Positions 42,405 to 50,819 of a stretch of 52,819 bases of DNA are shown here, one piece after another. The position numbers were made by a program, and so were the translations under genes. This DNA is from Halobacteriales archaeon QS_4_66_20 (GTDB taxonomy: Archaea; Halobacteriota; Halobacteria; Halobacteriales; Haloarculaceae). The stretch is taken from the NCBI GenBank assembly GCA_003021015.1, contig PXRK01000047.1, positions 1-52,819 of the forward strand. Reading direction: 5' to 3'. Below the pieces are notes generated by a model, which did no database searches, was not told the DNA's origin, and saw only the letters and a program-made list of their open reading frames with translations. Positions within the stretch are counted from its first letter, which is position 1, and the number at the start of each line of letters is the position of its first letter.

Positions 42405-43886
42405 TCAATCCGCGCGGTGCCGAGGGACGGTGAGCGTGAGTTCGATGCCGCGGGGCTCCGCATCCTCGACTGTGAACTCCCCGCCGACGCCCCTGACGAC
42501 CCAGTAGATGAACCAGAGACCGAGCCGGTCGGCGTGGTTCAGCGGCGTCTCGCCAGTCTCCAGCACGTCGAGTTCCTGCTCCGGGATGCCAGGGCCGTTG
42601 TCCTCGATCTCGACGGAGATCCAGTCCGCCGACTGGCCGGCGATCCGGATCTTCACGACCGGTTCGGGCGTATCGTTGTGCTTGATCGCGTTCTCGACGG
42701 CTTCCTCGATCGCGGCCATGAACCGCGGGACAACAACCCGGCAGGGGTCGTCCTCCGGCACAGTCAGGCGGAACGTGGCGTCGGGGAACCGGTCCCTGAA
42801 GGCGCCGACGAGCTGTTCCAGCCCGTCGGTCAGATCAGTCGGCTCGGCCGGCGCCGGTCCGGAGAGCGCCGTGTCAACGTCTCTGACAGTGTCCGCGAGG
42901 CCCACCAGGTCCGTCGCGGTCGACTCGATGGCGTCGAGTGACTCGGGGCGGTCACCGTCGTACTCGTCCTGAAGCAGTTCGGTGTGGCCCTCGATCACGT
43001 TCATCTTGTTCCGGAGGTTGTGGTTGAGCACCCGGTTCAGGACCTCCAGCCGGCGCTCCCTGATCTTCCGGTCGGTGATGTCGGTCTGCAAGCCGACAAA
43101 GTACGTGACCGCCCCCGTGTCGTCGCGGAGCGGCGTGATGTCGAGCTTGTTCCAGAACGACGCCCCCTCCTTCCGGTAGTTCAGGATGTCGACCGAGACC
43201 GGCCGCCCGTCGTCGACGGCCTCACGGATCTGCGCCCGCGTGTCGGGGTCGGTCCCCTCGCCCTGGAGGAACCGGCAGTTCTCGCCGATCACGTCCTCGT
43301 ACCCGGTGAGGCGCTCGAACTGCTCGTTGCAGTAGATCAGCGGGTTGTCCTCCCGGCTGGGGTCGGTGATCGTGATGCCGACCGTGGCTTCGTCCATCGC
43401 CCGTTCTTTCAGTTTCAGGTCCTCGACCGTCTGTTCGAGCTGTGCCTCCCGCTCAGCAAGCCGTACGGCAGTCTGGCGCCGCTCGACCAGGTTCCCGATC
43501 CGCGACAGGAGCGCCGCCTTCTTCACCGGAAGTTCGATCACGTCGTCGACGTACTCCCTGGCTTCCGCGGTCGCCGTCTCGGGGGCATCCTCGCCGACGA
43601 GCAACACGAACGGCAGGAAGACGGGGTTCGAGGTGTCCCGCCGCGGCTGGAGGGTGCCCGCGACCCTGTTGAACTGCTCGAGGTCGAACACGCAGCAGTC
43701 GAACTCCGAGTTCAGCGTCTCCACGTCTGTCGTCGTCTCGACCTGGTACCGCTCGCCGAGCGTCTCGACCAGCAACTCGCGGTTCCGCCCCGCCTCCATG
43801 AACAGCAGCACCCGTGGGTCGTCGGGGGTACCCTCGCCGCCCCCGGGACGGTCGTCCGACCCGGCAGGCCCCGAATCCGATGACAC
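42405..43886 (-). CDS. LOV-domain sensor histidine kinase with N-terminal receiver-like domain
   Basis: A 493-residue cytoplasmic kinase. Residues 24-135 form a receiver-like domain. Residues 165-272 match a complete LOV photosensor: the photoactive Cys in GENCRFLQG (Cys204), with the flavin-contact residues Asn236, Asn246 and Gln267 all kept. A HisKA-like helix with phospho-His 289 (NHNLRN) and an HATPase domain (N-box near 398, DNGPGIP at 429-435) follow. It should bind FMN and respond to blue light. The start is GTG. It diverges from the KaiC-like gene with a 78-bp shared promoter region. The stop is a MITE border triplet. Confidence 0.9.
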   Translation of the reverse strand: MSSDSGPAGSDDRPGGGEGTPDDPRVLLFMEAGRNRELLVETLGERYQVETTTDVETLNSEFDCCVFDLEQFNRVAGTLQPRRDTSNPVFLPFVLLVGEDAPETATAEAREYVDDVIELPVKKAALLSRIGNLVERRQTAVRLAEREAQLEQTVEDLKLKERAMDEATVGITITDPSREDNPLIYCNEQFERLTGYEDVIGENCRFLQGEGTDPDTRAQIREAVDDGRPVSVDILNYRKEGASFWNKLDITPLRDDTGAVTYFVGLQTDITDRKIRERRLEVLNRVLNHNLRNKMNVIEGHTELLQDEYDGDRPESLDAIESTATDLVGLADTVRDVDTALSGPAPAEPTDLTDGLEQLVGAFRDRFPDATFRLTVPEDDPCRVVVPRFMAAIEEAVENAIKHNDTPEPVVKIRIAGQSADWISVEIEDNGPGIPEQELDVLETGETPLNHADRLGLWFIYWVVRGVGGEFTVEDAEPRGIELTLTVPRHRAD

Positions 43887-43910
43887 GATACACAGCTATA
43901 TGCGGGGTTC

Positions 43911-43938
43911 GCTTATAATTGTACCGTCCATTTATATA
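43911..43938. promoter_or_regulatory. Divergent promoter pair of the LOV kinase and KaiC-like genes
   Basis: TTATAATT (43913-43920), read on the minus strand as AATTATAA, lies about 25-34 bases before the kinase GTG. TTTATATA (43931-43938) lies about 27-34 bases before the KaiC-like ATG. Both fit leaderless haloarchaeal transcripts. The two boxes are only 10 bases apart, so binding of TBP/TFB to one is likely to interfere with the other. Confidence 0.65.
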
Positions 43939-43964
43939 GAACACCGACGAAATATAGTCATCCC

Positions 43965-45443
43965 ATGGCATCTCCGTTGACTGACAGGCTATCGACAGGA
44001 ATCAAAGGGTTAGACGAGATCCTCGACGGCGGGCTGATCCCGGCCCGGAGCTACGTGCTCCGCGGCCGTGCGGGAAGCGGGAAGACGATTATCGGGTTCC
44101 ACGTGCTCGCTGCCGGGATCGCCGAGGGCGAGACGGTGCTGTTCATCAACCTCGAGGAGGACCTGGACGATCTGCAGGCCAACGCGGCCGCGCTCGGGTT
44201 CGACACGGGTGCGATCGAGTTTCTGGACCTGAGCCCGACCGCGGACGTGTTCACCGAGGACCAGTCCTACGAGGTGTTCGAGGCCGCGGAGGTCGAACAG
44301 CAGCCGCTGACCGAGGAGATCGTCGAGACGGTGACCGAGGTCGACCCGGACCGGGTCGTGGTCGACCCGCTGACGCAGCTCCGCTATCTCACGTCCGGCG
44401 ACTACCAGTTTCGCAAACAGCTCGTGGGGTTCATGCGGTTTCTCAAAGGCCAGGGCGCGACCGTCGTGTTCACCGTTCAGGACACCGCGGACCTGCCGAC
44501 CGACGACATCGAGTTCATCACCGACGGCACGATCCTGCTCGAGGCCGGGCGCCACGGCCGGACGATACAGGTACCGAAGTTCCGCGGGTCCGCAACCAGG
44601 GACGGCGAGCACGCCTACCGGATCACCGACAGCGGGATGGAGGTGTACCCGGCCCTCCAGCCGGGTCCTCACGGCGCCGACACCAACAGGGAGGACGTCC
44701 CGTCGGGCGTCCCCGGGGTCGACAAGCTACTCAACGGGGGGCTCGCCCGCGGGACGGTGAGCATCATCAGCGGGCCGACCGGCGTCGGCAAAACCACGCT
44801 GGGCACGCAGTTCATGAAGGAGGCGGCCGAGCGGGGCGAGCGGTCCGTCATCTACCTGTTCGAGGAGAACGAGGGGACGTTCAGGAACCGGTCGAACGCG
44901 GTCAACATCCCGGTCGACGACATGATCGAGCGGGGAACGCTGCAGGTCCGCGAGGTGGAGGCCCTGGAGCGGTCGCCACAGGAGTTCGGACGGATGGTCC
45001 GTGAGGACGTCGAGGACGAGGACGCCGAGATCGTCATGGTCGACGGCATCGCGGGCTACCGGCTGACGCTCCGGGGCGCCGACGACGCGATGCTCCAGCG
45101 GATGCACGCCCTGGGCCGGTACCTCAACAACATGGGCGTGACGACGATCTTCGTCGACGAGACGAAGAACATCGTCGGCGAGTTCAACGCCACGCAGGAG
45201 AACATCAGCTACCTGGCGGACAACATCGTGTTCCTGCGCCACCTCGAACTGCAGGGCGAACTGCGGAAGGCGATCGGCGTCCTGAAAAAGCGGACGAGCG
45301 ACTTCGAGCGCACCCTCCGCGAGTTCGAGATCACCGAGCGCGGGATCACCGTCGGCGAGCCGTTCACGCGGATGCGCGGCATCCTCAGCGGCACACCGGA
45401 GATGGTCGACAGCGAAGAGGACACCGGCGGGCGCGAGCGATAA
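43965..45443 (+). CDS. KaiC-like double RecA-domain ATPase
   Basis: A 492-residue protein with the two-domain layout of cyanobacterial KaiC. CI has Walker A GRAGSGKT (34-41) and catalytic EE (64-65). CII has Walker A GPTGVGKTT (270-278) and EE (300-301). The C-terminal region ELRKAIGVLKKR and REFEITERGITVGEPF also follows KaiC. At the CII autophosphorylation site, Ser415 occupies the place of Ser431 and Tyr416 that of Thr432. Haloarchaeal KaiC homologues show daily expression changes, but KaiA/KaiB are usually absent, so a true clock is not implied. The gene is divergent from the LOV kinase. Confidence 0.9.
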   Translation: MASPLTDRLSTGIKGLDEILDGGLIPARSYVLRGRAGSGKTIIGFHVLAAGIAEGETVLFINLEEDLDDLQANAAALGFDTGAIEFLDLSPTADVFTEDQSYEVFEAAEVEQQPLTEEIVETVTEVDPDRVVVDPLTQLRYLTSGDYQFRKQLVGFMRFLKGQGATVVFTVQDTADLPTDDIEFITDGTILLEAGRHGRTIQVPKFRGSATRDGEHAYRITDSGMEVYPALQPGPHGADTNREDVPSGVPGVDKLLNGGLARGTVSIISGPTGVGKTTLGTQFMKEAAERGERSVIYLFEENEGTFRNRSNAVNIPVDDMIERGTLQVREVEALERSPQEFGRMVREDVEDEDAEIVMVDGIAGYRLTLRGADDAMLQRMHALGRYLNNMGVTTIFVDETKNIVGEFNATQENISYLADNIVFLRHLELQGELRKAIGVLKKRTSDFERTLREFEITERGITVGEPFTRMRGILSGTPEMVDSEEDTGGRER

Positions 45444-45496
45444 CGCGGCTAACGCGCCGGCGCAAGCGATTGCCGGAACAGCCAGCGGGGTCGCCG

Positions 45497-46018
45497 CTAC
45501 GAAACCACGGTTCGGATCGGTGGGGACAGAAACACGCGCTCCCCGTCCTGCATAATCCGGACGAACAGCTGCCCTTCGCCCGCCGAACGACCGTAGATCG
45601 TGACGAGGTCGTCGACGACTTCGACGTCGACGAGGTCCGCCGACGTTTCCTCCCCCCGGCCGACGGCAAGCTGGTAGGTCTCGTCGTCTCCCAGCGGGAT
45701 CTCGTCGCGGTCCCGGTCGACGGCGACCGCCCGGAACGACCGGGAGCCGTCCAGCGGAATCTCCAGGGGCTGCATGTGCCAGTGCCTGTTGTCGCCGTGC
45801 CAGTGGATGACCACTACCTGTTCGCCGCTCTCGACCTCGACGAGCTCCATCGGGAAGTTCGAGCTGAGCGCCGTCCCGTCGAGCTTGAGGTCCGGGTGGA
45901 TCTCCTCCTCGGTCTCGGTCGGCTCGTCGCCGTCCTGTCCCCCGCCGCCGACACAGCCGGCGAGGGTCGCCGTCGCGGCCCCGAGTGCGCCCGCGAGGAC
46001 CCGTCTGCGCGACGACAT
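45497..46018 (-). CDS. His-rich Tat lipoprotein, probable metal-binding protein
   Basis: A 173-residue predicted lipoprotein: SRRRVLAGALG signal, lipobox Cys at residue 22, then an acidic spacer and a single beta-rich domain. It holds a striking motif HWHGDNRHWHM (residues 72-82), which could bind copper or iron. No named family is recognised. The ATG overlaps the stop of the P19-like gene (TGATG), so it is the last gene of the metal cassette. A GTG one codon earlier is an alternative start. Confidence 0.75.
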   Translation of the reverse strand: MSSRRRVLAGALGAATATLAGCVGGGGQDGDEPTETEEEIHPDLKLDGTALSSNFPMELVEVESGEQVVVIHWHGDNRHWHMQPLEIPLDGSRSFRAVAVDRDRDEIPLGDDETYQLAVGRGEETSADLVDVEVVDDLVTIYGRSAGEGQLFVRIMQDGERVFLSPPIRTVVS

Positions 46019-47277
46019 CACGGCACCTCGACGCCCATCGACGGCATCTCAATGAACGCTGTTTCGTAGCCGCGGTGTCTGGCGACCTGCGGCGGCGATT
46101 CGACGACGAGTTCCAGCTGCTCGCCCGACGCGAGGTCGCCCGCGATGCCGTAGTGGTGGCCCAGTTCGCTGTCCAGCGTCTGGACGAGTTCGCCCTCCAG
46201 GGCGCCCTCGACCGACAGCGCCATGTCCGCCAGCGGCACGCGGTTGTACGGTGTCCGGGGCGAGACGAGCAGATACCCCGACGATCCGTCGGTCAGCCGC
46301 GTCTCCGTGAGGTACCTGACGACGAACGCCGCGTCGCCGCTGGTCGGCGTCCCGAGGCCCTCTCCCGGGTACGCGTCGGCCGGCTGGAGGTCCGAAAACG
46401 GCATCGACATTTCCATGCCACCCTCGCTACCGTTGCCGTCGCCCTCACCGCCGTCGTCCATCCCGCCGCTGTCGCCGCCGTTATCGTCCATGCCGCCCAT
46501 GCCGGCCATCGGATCGAGCGCGCCGGGTTCGCCCCACCGATCCTCGTCGAGGTACTCGACGCCGTTGACGACGGACTCCTGGAACTCCTGGTCGAACTCG
46601 AACTCGAAGCGCACCGTCCGGGGTTCGGTGAACCGGTCCGCGAACTCGCCCGTCTTGCGGACGGTGTCGCCGCCGAGCGGCGTCAGGTCGAACTCGACGG
46701 TGTAGGTCCCCTGCTCGGGCAGCGGGACGTTGTCGCCGAAGTGAAACCCCATCGTCTGGGAGATCATCGGCCACGGGGCCCGCTGGTCGACGAGGCCGCC
46801 GTCGCGGGTGAGCCGTAGCTGTGCGCCGGTGTCGACCGGGAGCACCTCCCCGGTCTCGGCGTCCCAGACCGTCGCCATCAGGTGGACGCCCGTCGAGTCC
46901 GGCGTGACCGCCTCACGTTCGGTGCCGCTGACGAGCCAGAACTTGTGGGGGTAGGTGAGCATCGGCATGACGGCGTACTCCCCCGCCTCGACCGTCTCGA
47001 GGTGCTCCATCGACTCCCGGTGTGTGGGCAGATACACCGCGTCCGGCGGGTCCTCGACCGACGGCGTCGTCGGCGCGTTCGAGGAGTTGACGACGTCGGG
47101 TGAAGATGGCTCGCCGTCGCCTTCATCGCCGTTCGTCTCGTTGCCGCCGTTCCCGTTGCCGTCCTCGTCGTCGCCGCCGATGCAGCCGGCGAGTGCGCCC
47201 GTCGTGGCCGCGCCGGCCGCGAGGAACGCCCGCCTGGAGAGCCGATCCGTCCTGCGTCCTGGGGAATGTCGTGTCAT
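46018..47277 (-). CDS. P19/Tpd-like metal-binding Tat lipoprotein (DUF7350-type)
   Basis: A 419-residue exported lipoprotein. Its twin-arginine signal is LSRRAFLAAG, with lipobox LAGC (Cys 32). The middle part (about residues 80-230) resembles the P19/Tpd iron-transport-associated fold (GEYAVMPMLTYPHKFWLVSG, GFHFGDNVPLPEQGTYTV). A Met/Gly/Asp-rich loop (GGMDD, GGMEMSM) lies near 265-300, and a second beta domain forms the C-terminus. P19 proteins bind copper with iron or manganese at the cell surface. It sits 19 bases after the Dyp-like gene and overlaps the His-rich lipoprotein gene. Confidence 0.78.
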   Translation of the reverse strand: MTRHSPGRRTDRLSRRAFLAAGAATTGALAGCIGGDDEDGNGNGGNETNGDEGDGEPSSPDVVNSSNAPTTPSVEDPPDAVYLPTHRESMEHLETVEAGEYAVMPMLTYPHKFWLVSGTEREAVTPDSTGVHLMATVWDAETGEVLPVDTGAQLRLTRDGGLVDQRAPWPMISQTMGFHFGDNVPLPEQGTYTVEFDLTPLGGDTVRKTGEFADRFTEPRTVRFEFEFDQEFQESVVNGVEYLDEDRWGEPGALDPMAGMGGMDDNGGDSGGMDDGGEGDGNGSEGGMEMSMPFSDLQPADAYPGEGLGTPTSGDAAFVVRYLTETRLTDGSSGYLLVSPRTPYNRVPLADMALSVEGALEGELVQTLDSELGHHYGIAGDLASGEQLELVVESPPQVARHRGYETAFIEMPSMGVEVP

Positions 47278-47296
47278 GTGATCGACTGACCTCTCG

Positions 47297-48565
47297 TTAG
47301 GCCTCCGGCAGTGCCCGGTCCTCGCGGGGCGGGAGCAGGAAGTTGCCGCGCCGCCGGACGAAGATATACTGGAGGATGCCGTTGTTGAGCCGCTGGCCGA
47401 CGCCCTCGCCAGCCAGGTCCTCGCCGGCCATCGTCGTCCTGACGCGGACGAACTCGTCGATCGACCGCTGCAGGCTCAGGAAGTGCACGCCCGGCACCTC
47501 GTTGTCGACGGTGTTGAAATCGCGGCGCAACAGCGGCGGCGTCCCGTCGTCGTCCCGTGCCCGGGCGGCCTTCTGGGCGTGCCCGACCATGCCGCGCTCG
47601 CGGGCGTCCCGTTCCGTGCGCTCGGCGATCTCCCCGGCGACGCCCGTCGACGTCCCGAGTTTCTCGCCGACGTCGCCGGCCAGCCCCTCCTCGCCGTGCT
47701 CCGGGCTGTAGATCTTCGAGACCCGCTGGGTGTGGCTGTCCTGCTCGAACCACGTCTGTAGTTGCAGCGTCAGCGACTCGACGTGCATCGTCGTGCCGCC
47801 GGCGTACGGGCCGTCCCGGATCGTCACGCGGTCCTCCGGCGCCTGGCTCTCGGCGAACCCGGACCGAAAGCCCATGAAAAACGGCGCCTCCTCGGGAACC
47901 GAGTCGGGGACGCCGTCGAGGCCGGTGTGCTGGGCGGGCAGCCCCGGCCCAACGAACCCGGTGCGCCGCGGCTCGGCGCGTTCGAACACCCCCTCCAGGG
48001 TCGCCTCCATCGCGACGCCGTTGGGCTCGTCGACCTCCCCGAGCAGCGCCTCTTCGGCCTCCAACACGACGGCGGCCTCGTCGCTGGCGAGGTGGACCAC
48101 GGCGTCGAACCCGTCGAACTCGGGTGATTCGAGGGTCGTGATCGCTTCGGGGTCGGGGACTGGCTGGTCGGCGCCGACCTGCTCGAAGTAGGCTGGCGAG
48201 TAGCCGACGGTGAACAGCAATCCGGCGGGATCGTAGGCGTAGGCACGTTCCAGCGATCGGAACGCAGTCTCGACCGTCTTGCGAACGTCCGCGTCGGGAG
48301 TGGTTGCCAGGTTCAGCGCCAGCACCACGTGGTGTTCCGGCGGTCGCGGGTTTCCGTCCTCGTCCGTCCCGAGGGCGTCGTTCCAGGCGTGCTGGCGGGC
48401 GGGCCGTTCCGCGGGGTCGCCCGTCGGGGCGCCGCTGCCCCCTTCGTCCCCACCGCCGTCGCCAGTCAGATCGAGACACGCAGAGAGGGCGGCCGTCCCG
48501 CCGACGGCGACGAGCGACCGGAGGTAATCGCGTCGGGAGACCTCGTCAGGGTCGGGAAGCTCCAT
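47297..48565 (-). CDS. Dyp-type peroxidase-like Tat lipoprotein lacking the distal Asp (DUF7405-type)
   Basis: A 422-residue exported protein with Tat signal SRRDYLRSL and a lipobox Cys near residue 30. The fold follows dye-decolorising peroxidases. The proximal heme His appears to be His329 (MVGHAQKAAR), followed by LLRRDFN. The distal GxxDG motif, however, reads GFRSG (232-236), with Ser235 in place of the catalytic Asp. It may bind heme without normal peroxidase activity, for example to handle heme or iron as proposed for EfeB. A TATA-like stretch lies about 27 bases before the ATG. It is followed by the P19-like gene. Confidence 0.75.
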   Translation of the reverse strand: MELPDPDEVSRRDYLRSLVAVGGTAALSACLDLTGDGGGDEGGSGAPTGDPAERPARQHAWNDALGTDEDGNPRPPEHHVVLALNLATTPDADVRKTVETAFRSLERAYAYDPAGLLFTVGYSPAYFEQVGADQPVPDPEAITTLESPEFDGFDAVVHLASDEAAVVLEAEEALLGEVDEPNGVAMEATLEGVFERAEPRRTGFVGPGLPAQHTGLDGVPDSVPEEAPFFMGFRSGFAESQAPEDRVTIRDGPYAGGTTMHVESLTLQLQTWFEQDSHTQRVSKIYSPEHGEEGLAGDVGEKLGTSTGVAGEIAERTERDARERGMVGHAQKAARARDDDGTPPLLRRDFNTVDNEVPGVHFLSLQRSIDEFVRVRTTMAGEDLAGEGVGQRLNNGILQYIFVRRRGNFLLPPREDRALPEA

Positions 48566-48659
48566 CGGCTGAGCGTAGGGCGCTCACACTCTTTCATATT
48601 GCGGTCAGTGTCCCATCGGGACACACACGGCCAGGGTTTAAATCCAGGAGAGCCGGGTA

Positions 48660-49472
48660 CTACTGGCCCGCGCCCCCGAGCCCATCCCAGAACGGGAGCC
48701 CGGGATGGGGGATGTGGACGCCGAGGCTCATCAGCCCGTGGGCGAACAGCACGTAGCCGAGCGCGAGGAAGACCACGCCCAGCACCCGGTGGAGCCGGCG
48801 CCGGTGGACCGCGTCGACGCTCTCGATGATCGTGCCGTAGGCGAACACCGCGGGGATGGTTCCGACCCCCAGCGCGGCGAGTGCGACGGCGCCGGCGACC
48901 GGCGACCCGCTGGCGAATGCGTACAGGTACGCCGGGTAGAGGATCGGACACGGCAACAGGCCGTGCATCGCTCCGATGCCGACGATGCCGGGGCCGCTGG
49001 CAAGCCGTTCGACCCATTCGGTCAGCCGGCTCATGATGCGACCCGTCCCTGGCAACTGAACTCCGACGGAGATCCGCCCGAGGACGTACTGACCGCCGAT
49101 GACGATCACGGCCGCACCGATCAGGACACCGACTACGCCACGGACGGCCTCCGCCGTGGCCGTGACTTCGCCGAGGCCCAGGAAGACGAGGCCGCCGAGC
49201 GCGCCCATCAGCGTCCCCAGTAGGGTGTAGCTCGCCGCTCGGCCGAGGTTGAACAGCGCGTGCTGGCGCACCTCGAACAGCGTGAGGTGGGAGCCGCGGA
49301 CCCGGCGCTTGTGGGCCGCAGTCTCCGCGCCGCCGTCGGCACGCGTCGGGTCCATCTTGCTCGCGTAGATCGTCACGAGCGGGCCGCACATCCCGATGCA
49401 GTGTGCTCCCCCGAGTAACCCGACGAGGAAAAACAGCGCGACGTCGGTGCCGAACAGTTCCGGGAGTGCCAT
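48660..49472 (-). CDS. Sulfite exporter TauE/SafE-like membrane protein (DsbD/CcdA-like, metal associated)
   Basis: A 270-residue membrane protein with six helices. GGAHCIGMCGPLV (residues 21-33) near the N-terminus and HGLLPCPILYPAYLYA (about 170-185) are the paired Cys/His/Pro motifs of the SafE/CcdA-like group, which often accompanies copper or iron uptake and cytochrome assembly. Residues 41-70 form a charged cytoplasmic loop. It is the most upstream gene of the cassette, with 94 bases to the next gene, so a second promoter is possible. Transport of electrons or a metal across the membrane is inferred from context. Confidence 0.82.
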   Translation of the reverse strand: MALPELFGTDVALFFLVGLLGGAHCIGMCGPLVTIYASKMDPTRADGGAETAAHKRRVRGSHLTLFEVRQHALFNLGRAASYTLLGTLMGALGGLVFLGLGEVTATAEAVRGVVGVLIGAAVIVIGGQYVLGRISVGVQLPGTGRIMSRLTEWVERLASGPGIVGIGAMHGLLPCPILYPAYLYAFASGSPVAGAVALAALGVGTIPAVFAYGTIIESVDAVHRRRLHRVLGVVFLALGYVLFAHGLMSLGVHIPHPGLPFWDGLGGAGQ

Positions 49473-49545
49473 CGGACTCGCTTCCGACTTGGGCGTCTCG
49501 GCACATAGGCCCGTTGGTCCATTCCGGGGACCGGGAATTCGCTCA

Positions 49546-49625
49546 TAGTGATTATTGTGAGTCGTTCCGGGATCGACCGCGGTACTGCGTGCGGTCGACC
49601 CGGTAAACAGTCACAATAATCACTA
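49546..49625. mobile_element. 80-bp palindromic MITE ending at a stop codon
   Basis: Ends TAGTGATTATTGTGA / TCACAATAATCACTA, with TCA on both sides (49543-49545 and 49626-49628). The interior (CCGGGATCGACCGC ... GCGGTCGACCCGG) is also self-complementary, so the whole element can fold back. The right TCA is the TGA stop of the gene at 49626. Confidence 0.92.
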
Positions 49626-50597
49626 TCACTCCTGCATCTGTGTTCCCGTACTAAAGCTAGTGAGATCGTCGATACGCTCTTCGAGAGTTTCGATTTCCCG
49701 GCGTAGTTCGTCGGACTCCGCGTCGTCACTGGCCGCGAGTCGATCTTTGAGTCCCTGGAGGCGCGACTCCTTGGCGTCTTCATCGACTTCTGCCTTCCTG
49801 ACGTACTCGCTTTCCGAGATCTCGTAGACGTCCGACTCAGCCAACTCCGTCACCTCCAGTGCCTCGGCTACTTTACGAGAGTCGACACTCATGACCCGGT
49901 CACGGTCGATACCGACCTCTTCCAGCATGGTCAACACTTCCTCCTCATCCCTGAGCGACCGGTTGCGACGCGACGTTCGCTGAACAGACCCGTACTGGCC
50001 GTGGACGGGCTGGTCGTGATGAAGCCTGTTGAGCAGTACCTCGGTGATATCTTGGCGAAGTTCGTTCGCGTTCCGCTGGACGTCCGAACAGAGCGTGTAT
50101 ATGTTCACCAGCGCATCTGTTTCCAGCACCGTGAGATCAGACATTTCGTGATGCTCTAGGGCGTCGATAAGGAGCAAGGCGTCGGAGTACACGTCGATTC
50201 CATCGGGTTCGATACGTTCATTCTCGCTGGCATCCGATTCGTCCCTCACCAGTTGCGTATCAGTCACATTTTCTTTTTCAGCTATGACTCCACGTTCTTC
50301 GTCGATCTCAAAACGAGGATGCAGACTCAGTACCGCCGGGTACGGATCGGCATCGACTGGAAGCCGGTCGAGTTCGAACTCGTTGTTCGAGTCCTGAATC
50401 CGCCGGTAGAGCGTCTCGAACTGCTCGCGCTGAAGCGGTCGTCGCTCTCCACTGTCGGGGAACGTGATAATGACGCGATGTTCTTGCACGTCCGCGATGC
50501 GGAACTGATCGTGAGAGAGCGGCGTGATGAGTTCGGCACCGTCGGACAACTCGTCGAGTTCGTCGAGTAGCGTGTGCCAACTGGCGCTGAACGGCAT
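49626..50597 (-). CDS. Conserved hypothetical protein with C-terminal coiled coil
   Basis: A 323-residue acidic protein. The first half (about residues 5-100) looks like a folded alpha/beta domain (LLDELDELSDGAELITPLSHDQFRIADVQEHRVII, read in two parts). The second half is helical and highly charged and ends in a coiled coil (about 265-315). I do not recognise a family with known function. ATG 50597 is preferred over a longer GTG/ATG frame to 50687 because the folded region starts there. Codon use is less GC-biased than in neighbours (more A/T third positions), which suggests recent acquisition. Confidence 0.7.
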   Translation of the reverse strand: MPFSASWHTLLDELDELSDGAELITPLSHDQFRIADVQEHRVIITFPDSGERRPLQREQFETLYRRIQDSNNEFELDRLPVDADPYPAVLSLHPRFEIDEERGVIAEKENVTDTQLVRDESDASENERIEPDGIDVYSDALLLIDALEHHEMSDLTVLETDALVNIYTLCSDVQRNANELRQDITEVLLNRLHHDQPVHGQYGSVQRTSRRNRSLRDEEEVLTMLEEVGIDRDRVMSVDSRKVAEALEVTELAESDVYEISESEYVRKAEVDEDAKESRLQGLKDRLAASDDAESDELRREIETLEERIDDLTSFSTGTQMQE

Positions 50598-50819
50598 ACC
50601 GAACCGTAGCGCGTGCCCGGATAAAACAGTCCGGTCGTGACCGACCGTTTTTGTATCAGCAGACTGGATGGAAAGTATGATCGACACTGAGTCTCTTCCC
50701 GACCGGCCGTTGACCGAGGGCGAGTTCGAGGATTTTGTCGAGACACGAGGTTGCGAACCATCACCGAACGAACAGTCGTCCTCTGCGTTCGAGGCAGTGA
50801 ACCCGAGGAACTCGGCGAA

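Noticed and set aside
48625-48656. tRNA-like T-arm (GGTTTAAATCC) between the SafE-like and Dyp-like genes
   Set aside because: No D-arm, anticodon arm or acceptor stem can be paired around it.
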